64,000 nt of DNA from CAVSRC01 sp963743015 (lineage in GTDB: Bacteria; Pseudomonadota; Alphaproteobacteria; Rhizobiales; Kaistiaceae), in the NCBI GenBank assembly GCA_963743015.1, contig CAVUOD010000017.1:186001-250000 (forward strand). Direction: 5' to 3'. A program made the translations under genes and the position numbers. Each line of letters starts with the position of its first letter. The stretch's first letter is position 1. The notes beneath the pieces were generated by a model. That model saw nothing but the letters and a program-made list of their open reading frames with translations. It was not told where the DNA came from and did no database searches. Below, piece by piece: positions 8,017 to 17,039 of this stretch.

Positions 8017-10189
8017 TCAATCGATCGGAGAAATCGCAAAATGCTCCGGCCGTCGGCCTTGCGCGTGGCGGGCCATCATTTGCTCATATGCCGCCTCGGC
8101 ATGGCGAGTCGAGCGTCGGGTGTCGAAGAGAGGACGTGTCCGCCGGTTGGCGGCAACGGCAGACCTTGTGGCAGCCATCAAAGGAGGCGTTCGCGCAAAT
8201 TGCAGGGCACGCTCTTCATATTCGGCCGCTGAATGCGCAATCAGTTCCGGCAGCCCCAGGGCAGTGAGCAGACTTGCGGCGACACGCCCGGCGAAGGTCT
8301 CGCCGATTCGCGTCAGCACGGGCAGCCCCATCCACATGGCGTCGCAAGCAGTCGTGTGCGCGTTGCAGTGGAACGTATCGAGGAAGAGATCGGCGTGGTG
8401 ATAGCGGGCGAGGTACTGGTCTGGCCGAACGCGCGGTGCGAACACCACACGCTCCGCAGGTATTCCGCGCGCCTCGGTCTCGCGTTTGATGTTTTCGGAA
8501 AAGTCGCGATTGCTGCCAAGCAGCCACAGGACGCTGCGGTCCACTCGCCCGAGCAAACGCATCCACAGGTCGAAGAGTTCAGGCGTAATCTTGTAGCTGT
8601 TATTGAAGCAACAGAAGACGAAGCCGTCCTCGGGAAGGCCCAGGGCCGCTCGCGTGGTGCCGGACGCCGGCACGGGCCGGGAGTTGTCGTAGACGAAGTA
8701 GCTCTCCGGCAGCCAGACAATCTTCTCGCAATAATGGGCTCGCTCCGCTTCCGGAACGACGATCCGATCGGCGATCAGATAATCAATGAAATCCGCACCC
8801 ATCGTGCCCGGGTACACCAGGTAGCTGACCTGAACAGGCGCCGGCCGATGGGCAAATACCCGGGTCCGCGCCTCGCCGTTATGGCCGTTCAGATCGACGG
8901 CGATATCCACTTCCATGCGGCGCAGCAGTTGGGCGATTTCCCAATCGGATTTGTCGTGGGCTTCGATGAAATGATCAAAAGCCTTGGCGAGGCGGGCTCG
9001 CAGCCTGCTGCCGTCACCCGGCTGCGTCGCCACCGCAATGGTTTCAAAGCGTGCGCGGTCGTGCTGCTCGAACAGGCCGACCATGAGCTGAGACGTCGGA
9101 TGCTCGCCGAAGTCGGAGCTCACATAGGCCACGCGGATGCGGTCATGGACGTAGGTTTCGCCACGCGATAGCGGGGCCGACGACGGGATTTCCCGACGAC
9201 ACCAGGCACGGGCGCAGGACAGCTGATCGGCCGGAGTGACTGGCAGCGTGAAAGTCTGAAATGGCCGCGCGACCGGTTGGTCATGGCGGATGCCCCGCAC
9301 GAGACGCGACCAATCTGACTCCAGATCCGCCCACGCCCCGGCGTTCATGCGCGCATAGACCAGATCCCCCAGGCAGTAGTCGATGTTCGATCGCGCCGAG
9401 AGTGCGTTGCGCTGCGCCTCAGCCGCTTCGGCGTGCCGGTTCATCTGACCGAGCGCAAGGCCAAGCGCGGCCCAGGATTCGGCATCCGATGGATACGCCG
9501 CAGCAGCTTGCCGCAAGATCGATGCTGCCTCTTCGAAACGATGCTGTCGCGAAAGCACCCTGCCGGCGATTTGCATGGCCTCCAGATCTCCCGGCTTCAA
9601 TTGCCAGGACCCCGCGGGCGTATTTTATCGCCTCATCGAGTCTGTCCTGCCCCAAGAGACAGCCAGCCAAATTGGTCATGACCGCGGGTGCTTCCGGCGC
9701 GGTCGCGAGCGCGGCACGCAGCTGCGCTTCGGCGGTACGATAGGCCTCGCTCGACTCCTCGGGCCTGTCCGACCCCGCCAACGCAATCGCCAGCGATACC
9801 CAAGCTTCGGCGTCTCCGGCATTGACGGCGACGATCTGTTTCAGCGGGCGAACGGCCTCGACGAACTTCTTCTGCCGGATCAGGCAGTTACCGACCAGCA
9901 GCAGGGCCTGAGCGTTGTCCGCTTCGACGGCGAGCGCCTTGCCGGCGTAGCTCAGCGCCTCATCGGTCTTGTGCTGGCTGAACAGGGCCGCTGCGAGATT
10001 GATCAGAACTGACGGGCGCCCGGGGGCAAGCTGCAATGCGGCCCGCAGACGCGTCTCAGCCTCGACGTAATCGCGAGCGTCCAGCCGCTCCAGCGCCTCG
10101 AAGAAGAGGCTCTTGGCCCGATTGCCGTCCGCCGCGCCAGCAAGAGGCGTGGTCGCGATTGGGGGCGCAGGTTCGGATTTGTCCGTCAT
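8017..10189 (-). CDS. TPR O-GlcNAc-transferase-like glycosyltransferase (GT41), one frame break
   Basis: About 723 residues when repaired. The N-terminal 250 residues are TPR helices (ALERLDARDYVEAETRLRAA, ALSYAGKALAVEADNAQALL and others). The C-terminal half is the OGT catalytic region: RVAYVSSDFGEHPTSQL, VDLNGHNGEARTRVFA, YPGTMGADFIDYLIAD, FNNSYKITPELFDLWMRLL, and LFLDTFHCNAHTTACDAMWM, which contains the UDP-binding loop. Bacterial GT41 enzymes glycosylate proteins such as flagellins. The frame breaks near 9595, where one fewer base gives LAIEPGDLEAMQ. Start ATG 10189 lies 19 bases after the chimeric ORF. Probably cotranscribed with the FkbM gene. Confidence 0.82.
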
Positions 10190-10208
10190 TCCCGCGTTCC
10201 CAACCTGT

Positions 10209-10547
10209 CTACAGCCGGTACCAGGCGATGGCCGTATCGCGATAGAGCTTGCGCATCTCCGCCGCGAACGCACCTGCCCCGAACGACGCCACACCGACCG
10301 CGCTCGCCAGGCAGCAAACCGCCGCGGCGGCCAAAGGTGCCGGGCCGCGGACGGTCCCACCCCGCCGGAGCCGGTCAGGAAGACGGCGAGCAATGCGCCC
10401 TCCGGCCACTCCTCCACCGGCGGCAAGACGACCTTGTCGCCGGAACGGCTGGCCGCGAAAATCCGCCTCGTTCAGTCCGGGGCGCAGCCGGAGGAGCGCA
10501 TTGCGGGCTTCAGCCGAGCCAGAGCGGCTCTGTCCACCATCCTGCAC
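10209..10547 (-). pseudogene. Chimeric 112-codon ORF assembled from three neighbouring modules
   Basis: Starts at GTG 10547 behind GGAGGAAG. Residues 1-33 match the start of the FkbM protein (QDGGQ, SRSGSAEARNALLRLRPG), lacking 9 residues. Residues about 34-92 are the exact antisense of a segment homologous to the secreted-protein gene at 12719. The last 19 residues (AEMRKLYRDTAIAWYRL) match the tail preserved at 12461-12580. The frame is continuous across all three. It has no recognisable fold and is most simply a recombination by-product, though it keeps a start, a ribosome site and an open frame. Confidence 0.6.
10277..10465 (+). repeat. Partial duplicate of the secreted-protein gene (source 13033-13222)
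   Basis: About 190 bases highly similar to 13033-13222 on the same strand, both starting GCCCCGAACGACGCCACACC. The copy lacks the start, signal peptide and C-terminus and contains frame changes, so it is non-coding in the sense direction. Its antisense forms the middle of the chimeric ORF. Confidence 0.8.
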
Positions 10548-10567
10548 CGCGTCTTCCTCCGAATCCT

Positions 10568-12214
10568 CTAGCCGCCCTCATAGCCAAAAAAATCGACCCA
10601 TTTCGCTATCGGTCTAGCCTCGGGCCTTTCGAAGAGGAACCGGTAGTTCCGCCATTCGCTCTGCACGCCGATCTGCAGCCCCTGACGGACTTTCTGATAG
10701 CTCGGCGTGAGCGCCTGGCGGCTCTGGGCCGCGGCGGAGAACGACAGGACCGCGGGATCCCAGTCCGTCCCCAGGAACGCGAGAATTCGGCGGGCCTCGT
10801 TCTCGAAGTCGGTGACGAACGTATCGTAACGCGTGTAGCAGACCCGTTCGTCGTCGCGGGTGAAATACGCGAACCACCGCGACATGACGAAATCATATAG
10901 CCGGCACGCACCAGCAAAACTTCTCAGGTTCTCCATTGCCGGATTGACACCGAAATCTTGCTTGAAGCAGCTCACCACCACATCACGTGGGTCGCGGATC
11001 ACGAAGATATGGCGTTTCTCCGGAAACAGGTTTGCCAGCAGGCCGGCATAAGCCGAATTCAGCGGCCCCTTGTCGATGACAATTCTGGCTGCCGATTTCA
11101 CACGGTAGCGATCCAGACCCTCGTAATACAACTGACGCGCGGCCAAACCGAGCGAGCGGTCAACCTCTCCCTTGGCTCTCGCCAGCAGGAAGCCCGCCGC
11201 CAATGGGAGTGAGGGCTTCTCTTCGATCGTTTCGATATCCGCATGGGCGCCCAGCATGTTTTCCAGGAGCGTCGTGCCGGAACGCGCAAAGCCCAGCATG
11301 GTGAACCAGCCCGACCTCGGATCGTGCTCGAGCGATTCAATTCGACAAGCTTCGCTGCTGCTGACCAGGCGGAAAAAGAATTCCGGATCTACCGACGAAT
11401 TCCGCCGCGCCTCGTTCATCTTCACATAGGAGGCATATGCCTCCCTGTACTTCCCGAGCGCCTCGGCGGCCCTGGCACGCAATTGCTCGATGAACACCTG
11501 CACGTTGGCGATCGGTGCCGGCTGACGAAAGTCGTCGAGGATGCGCAGCGCGTTTTGCGCCTTTCCGGCGCGCAGCTGCAAGGTGGCGTCGAAGATCGCG
11601 CCGGTGGTGGGAAACAGGTTTGCCTGCCCAAACAGCCGAAATACGGTCTTCAGGAGTTGTAGCTCGTTGGCGTCGTTAAGCAGTTGCAGCAAGACGAAAG
11701 CCAGGCCGCCGTCCATCGGCATCAGCATCATTGCGCGGACGGTCCACGGCAGGGCAGCCCGCCAGCCCCCGGCCGTCTCGGCATGAACCATCGCATTGCG
11801 CAGGTGCTGGAGGTTCCCGTCCCGCAAGAACTGCCGGCCCTCGAGCACCGCCAGGCCCGCCTCGTCATTGTCGAAGAGCAGGCGCAAGCGGCTCTCGGCA
11901 AAGGTGTCGCTTGCTTCGAAAGGGACGGCCAGCACGTCTCGTGCGCGGGAGATATGCCCCTGGTCCATCAGCAGAGCGAAGATGCGGCCGCGCACCGCGC
12001 CATGGCCGGAGAAGGCGATGGCCTTGCTCAACAGATCATCCGAAAACGCCTTGCCATCGATCAGGGCGCACATCGCGCCGACGCGCAAGACCTCGTCGTT
12101 CTGTCAAGAGCCCGCGATAGTAGCGCCCAATCCGGCATGACCCCGCGGCAGGCCCGACAGCATACCGATGGTCGCATCAGGATTCGCACCATCGAATGCG
12201 CCAATCTCCGACAC
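10568..12214 (-). CDS. TPR-type sulfotransferase, with an in-frame TGA near the start
   Basis: About 548 residues from GTG 12214, which has an AAGGAGG ribosome site 5 bases upstream. The N-terminal half is helical and repeat-like. The C-terminal half is a PAPS-dependent sulfotransferase: 5'-phosphosulfate loop GFARSGTTLLENML, then FVIRDPRDVVVSCF, the 3'-phosphate-binding segment with Arg and Ser. TGA at 12104-12106 interrupts the same frame between ATIAGS and QNDEVLRVG; an internal ATG at 12088 could give a 506-residue product. Reads as one gene with a nonsense change or base error. Probably sulfates a glycan or lipid made by the neighbouring glycosyltransferase locus. Confidence 0.75.
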
Positions 12215-12718
12215 TCGGTCCTCCTTGTGCACGCCCAGTGTGCCGCCCGATCTGCCTCCATGCGGGGCGCCGCGTTTATCGACCGGCGGCCATGCAATGA
12301 CAACACGCATGGCGATTGTGGCGGGAAGGCGCGTCCGCCACCGAACGCCCCACAAGACGTAAGCGCACGCACCCAATTGACCCGTGCGGCGATCTCCGTC
12401 TGGCGGTTGCGGTGGCCGCCACCTCCATGTGTGATTGGCAGTCGGCGGCGATACCGGATGCTACAGCCGGTAATAGCCGATCGCAGTATCGCGATAGAGC
12501 TTGCGCAACTCCGCCTCCGATGCCCCGCCATCGGGCAGGAAAAGTGACCGGACAATCGGCAAATGCCCATTTCCCGCCATCGCGCCACCGTCTTGTCACC
12601 AAAGATCGGCAGGAGACTATATGCGTGGTGCGGGGCAAGCGAACGGTGCGCCACGACCTTCAGCCTGCAACCGTTCCGCCAAGACAGAAACAAGCGACCG
12701 GGAGGGAAACCGGAAGCC
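12215..12718. other. Intergenic region with a gene-tail remnant
   Basis: 500 bases between the sulfotransferase start and the secreted-protein start. The only recognisable content is the remnant at 12461-12580, related to the end of the chimeric ORF. The rest has no coding character that I can support. Confidence 0.5.
12461..12580 (-). pseudogene. 39-codon tail fragment of an unidentified gene
   Basis: ATG 12580 to TAG 12461-12463. The product ends ASEAELRKLYRDTAIGYYRL, matching the AEMRKLYRDTAIAWYRL end of the chimeric ORF at 10209. Two independent copies with mainly conservative changes imply descent from a real protein C-terminus, possibly of another transferase of this locus. No full-length relative is present in the window. 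Confidence 0.5.
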
Positions 12719-13304
12719 ATGAAATCGTTGATCGGACCGCTCGCCGGACTGGCCGTCCTGGCGACGGCCGCCGGGGCGGCAATCGCAGCCCCGCCGGAAT
12801 ATTGCGCGCTCTATGCGCGCGAATATGCCAACCAGTTCGCACTGGCTGCGGGCGAGAAGCCCGAACTCGGAACCGAAGATCCAGGACGAGGCCTATTACC
12901 GCTGCCTCAACATGGATCAGGAACCGGAGATGCCGACGACGTCGGCCTATTACGGCACATCGGTCGACGCGTCCGCCCAGGGCGGACCGCTGGAACCGGT
13001 CGCCGGCGGCACGGCCACCGCCGCGAATAACCCTGCCCCGAACGACGCCACACCGACCGCGCCCGCCGGGCAGCAAGCCGCGGCGGCTGCCATAGGTGCC
13101 GGGACCGCGGACGGTCCCGCTCCGCCGGAGCCGGTCAAGAAGACGGCGAGCAATGCGCCCTCGGGCCATTCCTACACCGGCGGCAAGAAGCCCTGGTCGC
13201 CGGAATGGTACGCCGCCTGCAAGCAGTATTTCCCCAATTCCTTCAACGAGAAGGACGGGACGATCCTGCCCCACGGCTCCAACAAACGCGTGCTCTGCCG
13301 GTAG
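12719..13304 (+). CDS. Secreted low-complexity protein with Cys-containing C-terminal domain (one frame break)
   Basis: ATG 12719 after GGGAGGG, with signal peptide MKSLIGPLAGLAVLATAAGA cut near AIA/A. The mature protein begins PPEYCALYAREYANQF. After a frame break near 12870-12880 it continues IQDEAYYRCLNMDQEP, a long Ala/Pro/Thr-rich linker, and a C-terminal module WSPEWYAACKQYFPNSF...VLCR. The last module resembles the BA14K-like pattern (WCA..YRSF...C) of rhizobial secreted proteins, but the match is weak. Periplasmic or surface location expected; function unknown. A fragment is duplicated at 10277-10465. Confidence 0.6.
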
Positions 13305-13385
13305 GTACAGGCGCTGCCGACACACCTGCTGTGCCTGGCCCGAGCGGGCAGGAACCGACGTTCCTCGGATGCAATGCAGCGCGCA

Positions 13386-13442
13386 GCGCTGCGTTGCTGT
13401 TCCGGGGTCCATGCAGCACATTGGTCCCCGGGTCCGCAGCGC
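13386..13442. repeat. Extragenic palindromic element
   Basis: Nested inverted repeat: outer arms GCGCTGCG (13386-13393) and CGCAGCGC (13435-13442), inner arms CCGGGGTCC (13402-13410) and GGTCCCCGG (13423-13431) with one mismatch. It lies between the convergent secreted-protein and aldehyde dehydrogenase genes, a usual site for such elements. Confidence 0.65.
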
Positions 13443-13479
13443 ATCACTTCGTGCCGCGCTGCGCCCGGGACACAAGCAC

Positions 13480-14927
13480 CTACGGCATCATGTAGGCGGT
13501 CTTGACCGTGGTGAAGAACTCCGCCGCGTAGCGCCCCTGCTCGCGCGGGCCGTAGCTCGAGGCTTTGCGACCGCCGAAGGGCACATGATAGTCGACGCCC
13601 GCCGTCGGCAGGTTGACCATGACCATGCCGGCCTCGGAATTGCGCTTGAAGTGCGAGGCGTGTTTCAGGCTGGTGGTGCAGATGCCCGAGGTCAGCCCGT
13701 AGGGCGTGTCGTTGGCAACGCGAGGGCCTCGTCGTAATCCTTGACCTTGATGACGCTCGCCACCGGCCCGAAGATCTCCTCGCGATTGATGGTCATCTCA
13801 GGCGTGGTATCGACGAACAGCGCCGGCTGCAGATAGTAGCCGGGAGTCTCGCGGTTGAGCCGCTCGCCGCCCCAATGCAGCTTGCCGCCCTCCTTGCGGC
13901 CGATGGCGATATAGTCTTCATCCTGCTTGAGCTGGCTGGGATCGACCACCGGGCCGATATGGGTGCCCTGCTTGCAGGCATTGTCGATCTTCAGGCCCTT
14001 CAGCCGCTCGGTCAGCGCTTCGACGAACTTGTCGTAGATGCCGGCGGTTACCACCAGCCGCGAGGAAGCGGTACAGCGCTGCCCGGTCGAGAAATAGGAT
14101 CCGTTGGTCGCTGCCTCCACGGCGACGGCGAGATCGGCATCGTCGAGCACGACCAGCGGGTTCTTGCCGCCCATTTCGAGCTGGAACTTGCGCATCAGCT
14201 TGACTGATGCGTCGGCGACCTTGCGGCCGGTATTGACCGAGCCGGTGAAGGTCATGGCGTTGACGTCCGGCGAATTGATGATCGCATCGCCGACCACCGA
14301 GCCCTTGCCCATGACCAGGTTGAGCACGCCCTTGGGGCACCCGGCGCGCGCCAGGATATCGACGATCGCCCAGGCCGAGCCCGGCACCAGATCGGCCGGC
14401 TTGAACACCACCGTATTGCCGTAGCAGAGCGCCGGGGCGATCTTCCATGCCGGAATTGCGATCGGGAAGTTCCACGGCGTGATGATGCCGACCACGCCGA
14501 CCGGCTCGCGGGTCATCGTCACCTCCAGGCCGGGCCTGACGCTGGGCACCACCTCGCCCGACAGGCGCAGCGCTTCACCAGCAAAGAAGTCGAAGATCTG
14601 CCCGGCCCTGACCGTCTCGCCGATGCCCTCGGCAAGCGTCTTGCCCTCCTCGCGGGCGAGCAGACTGCCGAGTTCCTCGCGCCGCTTGAGGATCTCGTCG
14701 CCCGCCGCCTTGAGGATGTCGTGGCGCTGCTGGATGCCGCTGCGCGACCACGCCGGAAACGCTTCCCTGGCAGCGGCTATGGCGCGTTTGGCGTCCTCGG
14801 CGCTGGCGCGGGCATAGTGGCCAACGATCTCGTCGGTATCGGACGGGTTGATGTCGGCAACGGCCTCGCCGTCCACCCAGTCCCCATCGATGTAATTGCG
14901 GTGCAGATCGTCCATGACGGCTGGCAT
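13480..14927 (-). CDS. Alpha-ketoglutaric semialdehyde dehydrogenase-like aldehyde dehydrogenase (one frame break)
   Basis: About 482 residues, normal for the family. NAD(P)-binding and catalytic features: GIITPWNFPIAIPAWKIAPA, FKPADLVPGSAW, catalytic Glu in LEMGGKNP, catalytic Cys in STGQRCTASSRL, and EEIFGPVASVIK. The frame breaks near 13722; one more G restores ALANDTPYGLTSG, and the end GRYAAEFFTTVKTAYMMP then reads to TAG at 13480. The adjoining AraD1-type dehydratase and pentonate dehydratase indicate that it oxidises 2,5-dioxopentanoate to 2-oxoglutarate, the last step of the Weimberg-type pathway. It lies 44 bases after the AraD1 gene, same strand. Confidence 0.85.
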
Positions 14928-14971
14928 CCTCGGTTCTTCTCTGGCGTGGCGTCTCGCCCGGCGCGGGCTTC

Positions 14972-15965
14972 TCAGAGGCGGCGAATCCTCACGCGTTCCT
15001 CTTTGCCGACAGCGAGCGGATTGGCAAGCGGCAGGCCGAATTGCGGCGCCGATATCTCAAACACGTCTCCTGCCTGCGCACGAATGCCGGCGGCAAACGA
15101 CAGCGTCGCTGTCCCGAAGCAGTGGACGTGAACGTCGCCCGGCCGGCGGAAATACGGATATTTGAAATGATGGGCTTCGAGATTGGCGATGGAATGCGAC
15201 ATGTTCGCTTCGCCGGTCAGGAACGGCTGCTCGAAGATCACCGTGTCGCCCCGGTGGATGCATGACATGCCCTGAATGTCGTCAGGCAGGTCGCCGAGCA
15301 GGAGCTCGGGCCCGAAGGAGCATGGCCGCAATTTGGAATGGGCGAGAAACAGGTAGTTCTGCCGCTCCATGACGTGATCGGAGAATTCGTTGAGGAGCGC
15401 GAAGCCGATCCGCCACGGCTGACCGTCGCGGCCGACCAGGTAGATGCCGGCGATCTCGGGCTCCTCGCCGCCATCCTCGGCAAAGGCCGGCGAAATCAGT
15501 GGCTTGCCCGGGCGCAGCGACGAAGCTGCCGTCGCCCTTGTAGAACCATTCCGGCTGGACGCCGATTTCGCCCTTGGCCGGCTTGCCGCCCTCCAGGCCC
15601 ATGCGGAACATCTTCATGGAATCGGTCAGCGACGCCTCGTCGGCAGTGCTCGCCTTGGCATGCATGGAATCGCGGGTGGCGGCCGAGCCGAGATGACTGA
15701 GGCCAGTGCCGGTGACCAGCAGATGCGCCGGATCGGGATGATCGACCGGCGGCAGGACGCGGCCTTTTGCCAGATAGACCGCCGGATCGACCGCGCCGCG
15801 GCTGCCCAGCCCCTTCACCAGCTTGGCCATGGTGGTCCGCTTGGCGATTGCCGCCTTGGCCAGATCGAGGACCGTGTGGGCGCGCCCCCCGACGATCCAT
15901 GACTTGCCGCGATCGGTTGCGACCACACGACGGACCCTGCCGTCGCGTACCTGCATCAGGCGCAT
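14972..15965 (-). CDS. araD1: AraD1-type 2-dehydro-3-deoxypentonate dehydratase, FAH fold (one frame break)
   Basis: About 331 residues. FAH-superfamily fold with the AraD1 signature: HLLVTGTGLSHLGSAATR, SLTDSMKMFRMGLEGGKP, GVQPEWFYKGDGS, and in the second half MERQNYLFLAHSKLRPCSFG and SIANLEAHHFKYPYFRRPGD. The frame breaks near 15510; removing one G from a GGG run gives PGKPLISPAFAEDGGEEPE. The family removes water from 2-keto-3-deoxy-pentonates to give 2,5-dioxopentanoate, the substrate of the adjacent dehydrogenase. First gene after the divergent regulator, likely cotranscribed with the dehydrogenase. Confidence 0.85.
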
Positions 15966-16009
15966 TATTTATCCTCGAATTCGGCCGTGTCGGCCACGGC
16001 AGGCGGCCA

Positions 16010-16759
16010 TCAATGCGGCTCCAGGTGATCGCGCGACGCCCGCAGGGCATCCAGGACATTGCCCTTGGAGTTCCTGAGCAGCCTGCGCATGCCGTAAAAG
16101 GCCCCTTCCGCATCCCGAGCCGCGATCATTTCGTAGACGGCCCGGTGCTGCAACACCGAATCCGCGGCCATCACCGTCCGCCATCCGATGGTGAAGCTGA
16201 GTTCCAGCGCCGAATTGATCATGGCGCCGACCGAGATGAGGATCGGATTGCGCGACGCCATGAGGATCGCCATGTGGAAATCGACATCGGCCGCGATCTG
16301 ATCGGAACCGCCGCGTGGATGGTTCTGGATGCCGTCCATTGCCACGCCGAGTGCGACAATGTCATCCGCCGTTGCCCGCTCCGCCGCCAGAGACGCCGCC
16401 GAAGGCTCGATGATCTCACGCATCTCGAAGAGGGCGTTGACGAAATCGTCGCTGGGGCCGTGTTCGACCTGCCAGCGCAGCACGTCCGCATCGAACATGT
16501 TCCAGTCGCCGGACGGACGCACGCGCGTGCCGATCTTTGGGCGCGAAGCCGTCAGCCCCTTGGCCGACAGCAACCGGATCGCCTCGCGCACAGCCGTGCG
16601 GGAGACGCCGAACTCGGCTTGCACCTCGGGTTCGGTGGGCAACGTCTCGCCGGGTTTATAGTGGCCGGTAACGATCCGCTTGCCGATGGTTCCGGCAACC
16701 ATCTCCGAGAGCCGTTGCTGCGGCTGGACCATTGGCCGATTGGAATGTGGGTGACGCAT
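16010..16759 (-). CDS. FadR-subfamily GntR transcriptional regulator
   Basis: 249 residues from ATG 16759. Winged helix-turn-helix at about residues 12-75 (GETLPTEPEVQAEFGVSRTAVREAIRLLSAKGL), then an FCD ligand domain with metal-ligand pattern DVDFHMAILMASRNP and later QHRAVYEMIAARD. An in-frame ATG at 16810 would add 17 residues of no family character. It is transcribed toward araD1 and divergently from the pentonate dehydratase, so it most likely represses the pathway genes and responds to a pentonate or keto-deoxy intermediate. Confidence 0.85.
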   Translation of the reverse strand: MRHPHSNRPMVQPQQRLSEMVAGTIGKRIVTGHYKPGETLPTEPEVQAEFGVSRTAVREAIRLLSAKGLTASRPKIGTRVRPSGDWNMFDADVLRWQVEHGPSDDFVNALFEMREIIEPSAASLAAERATADDIVALGVAMDGIQNHPRGGSDQIAADVDFHMAILMASRNPILISVGAMINSALELSFTIGWRTVMAADSVLQHRAVYEMIAARDAEGAFYGMRRLLRNSKGNVLDALRASRDHLEPH

Positions 16760-17039
16760 GGTAGTCCCATCAGGCGCGCGCGTTCCCTTGGATCTGAAAG
16801 CGTGTATCATAGTATCTATCCGGCGTTAATCGGGAATGGCGGAACCGGCCACGTGGCAACGGCCTTCCGTCTTTTCCGATCGGCACCGGGGCATTCATCA
16901 TATAATAGAATAGCGGCGAGGACGCTTCCCGCGCAGGCGACCAAATAACTGGAACGTTTCGACACTCGCACGATAAATGGCGATCGCAGGGCCGAGTCGA
17001 TCCAAGCCCGATGCGCACATCTATGACGGAAGAAGAACG
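16760..17039. promoter_or_regulatory. Divergent control region of the pentonate pathway
   Basis: 280 bases between the divergent regulator and dehydratase genes. Two AT-rich patches stand out in the GC-rich context, around 16803-16819 (ATCATAGTATC) and 16896-16912 (ATCATATAATAG). They share ATCATA and are plausible promoter/operator parts; I cannot define a symmetric FadR-type operator by eye. Confidence 0.4.

Noticed and set aside
12104..12106. In-frame TGA read as selenocysteine in the sulfotransferase
   Set aside because: No conserved redox site and no visible insertion element; a base error or nonsense change is simpler.
6800..13304. Integrative element at tRNA-Ser
   Set aside because: No integrase, excisionase or full attachment duplicate seen; only a possible relic, reported as such.
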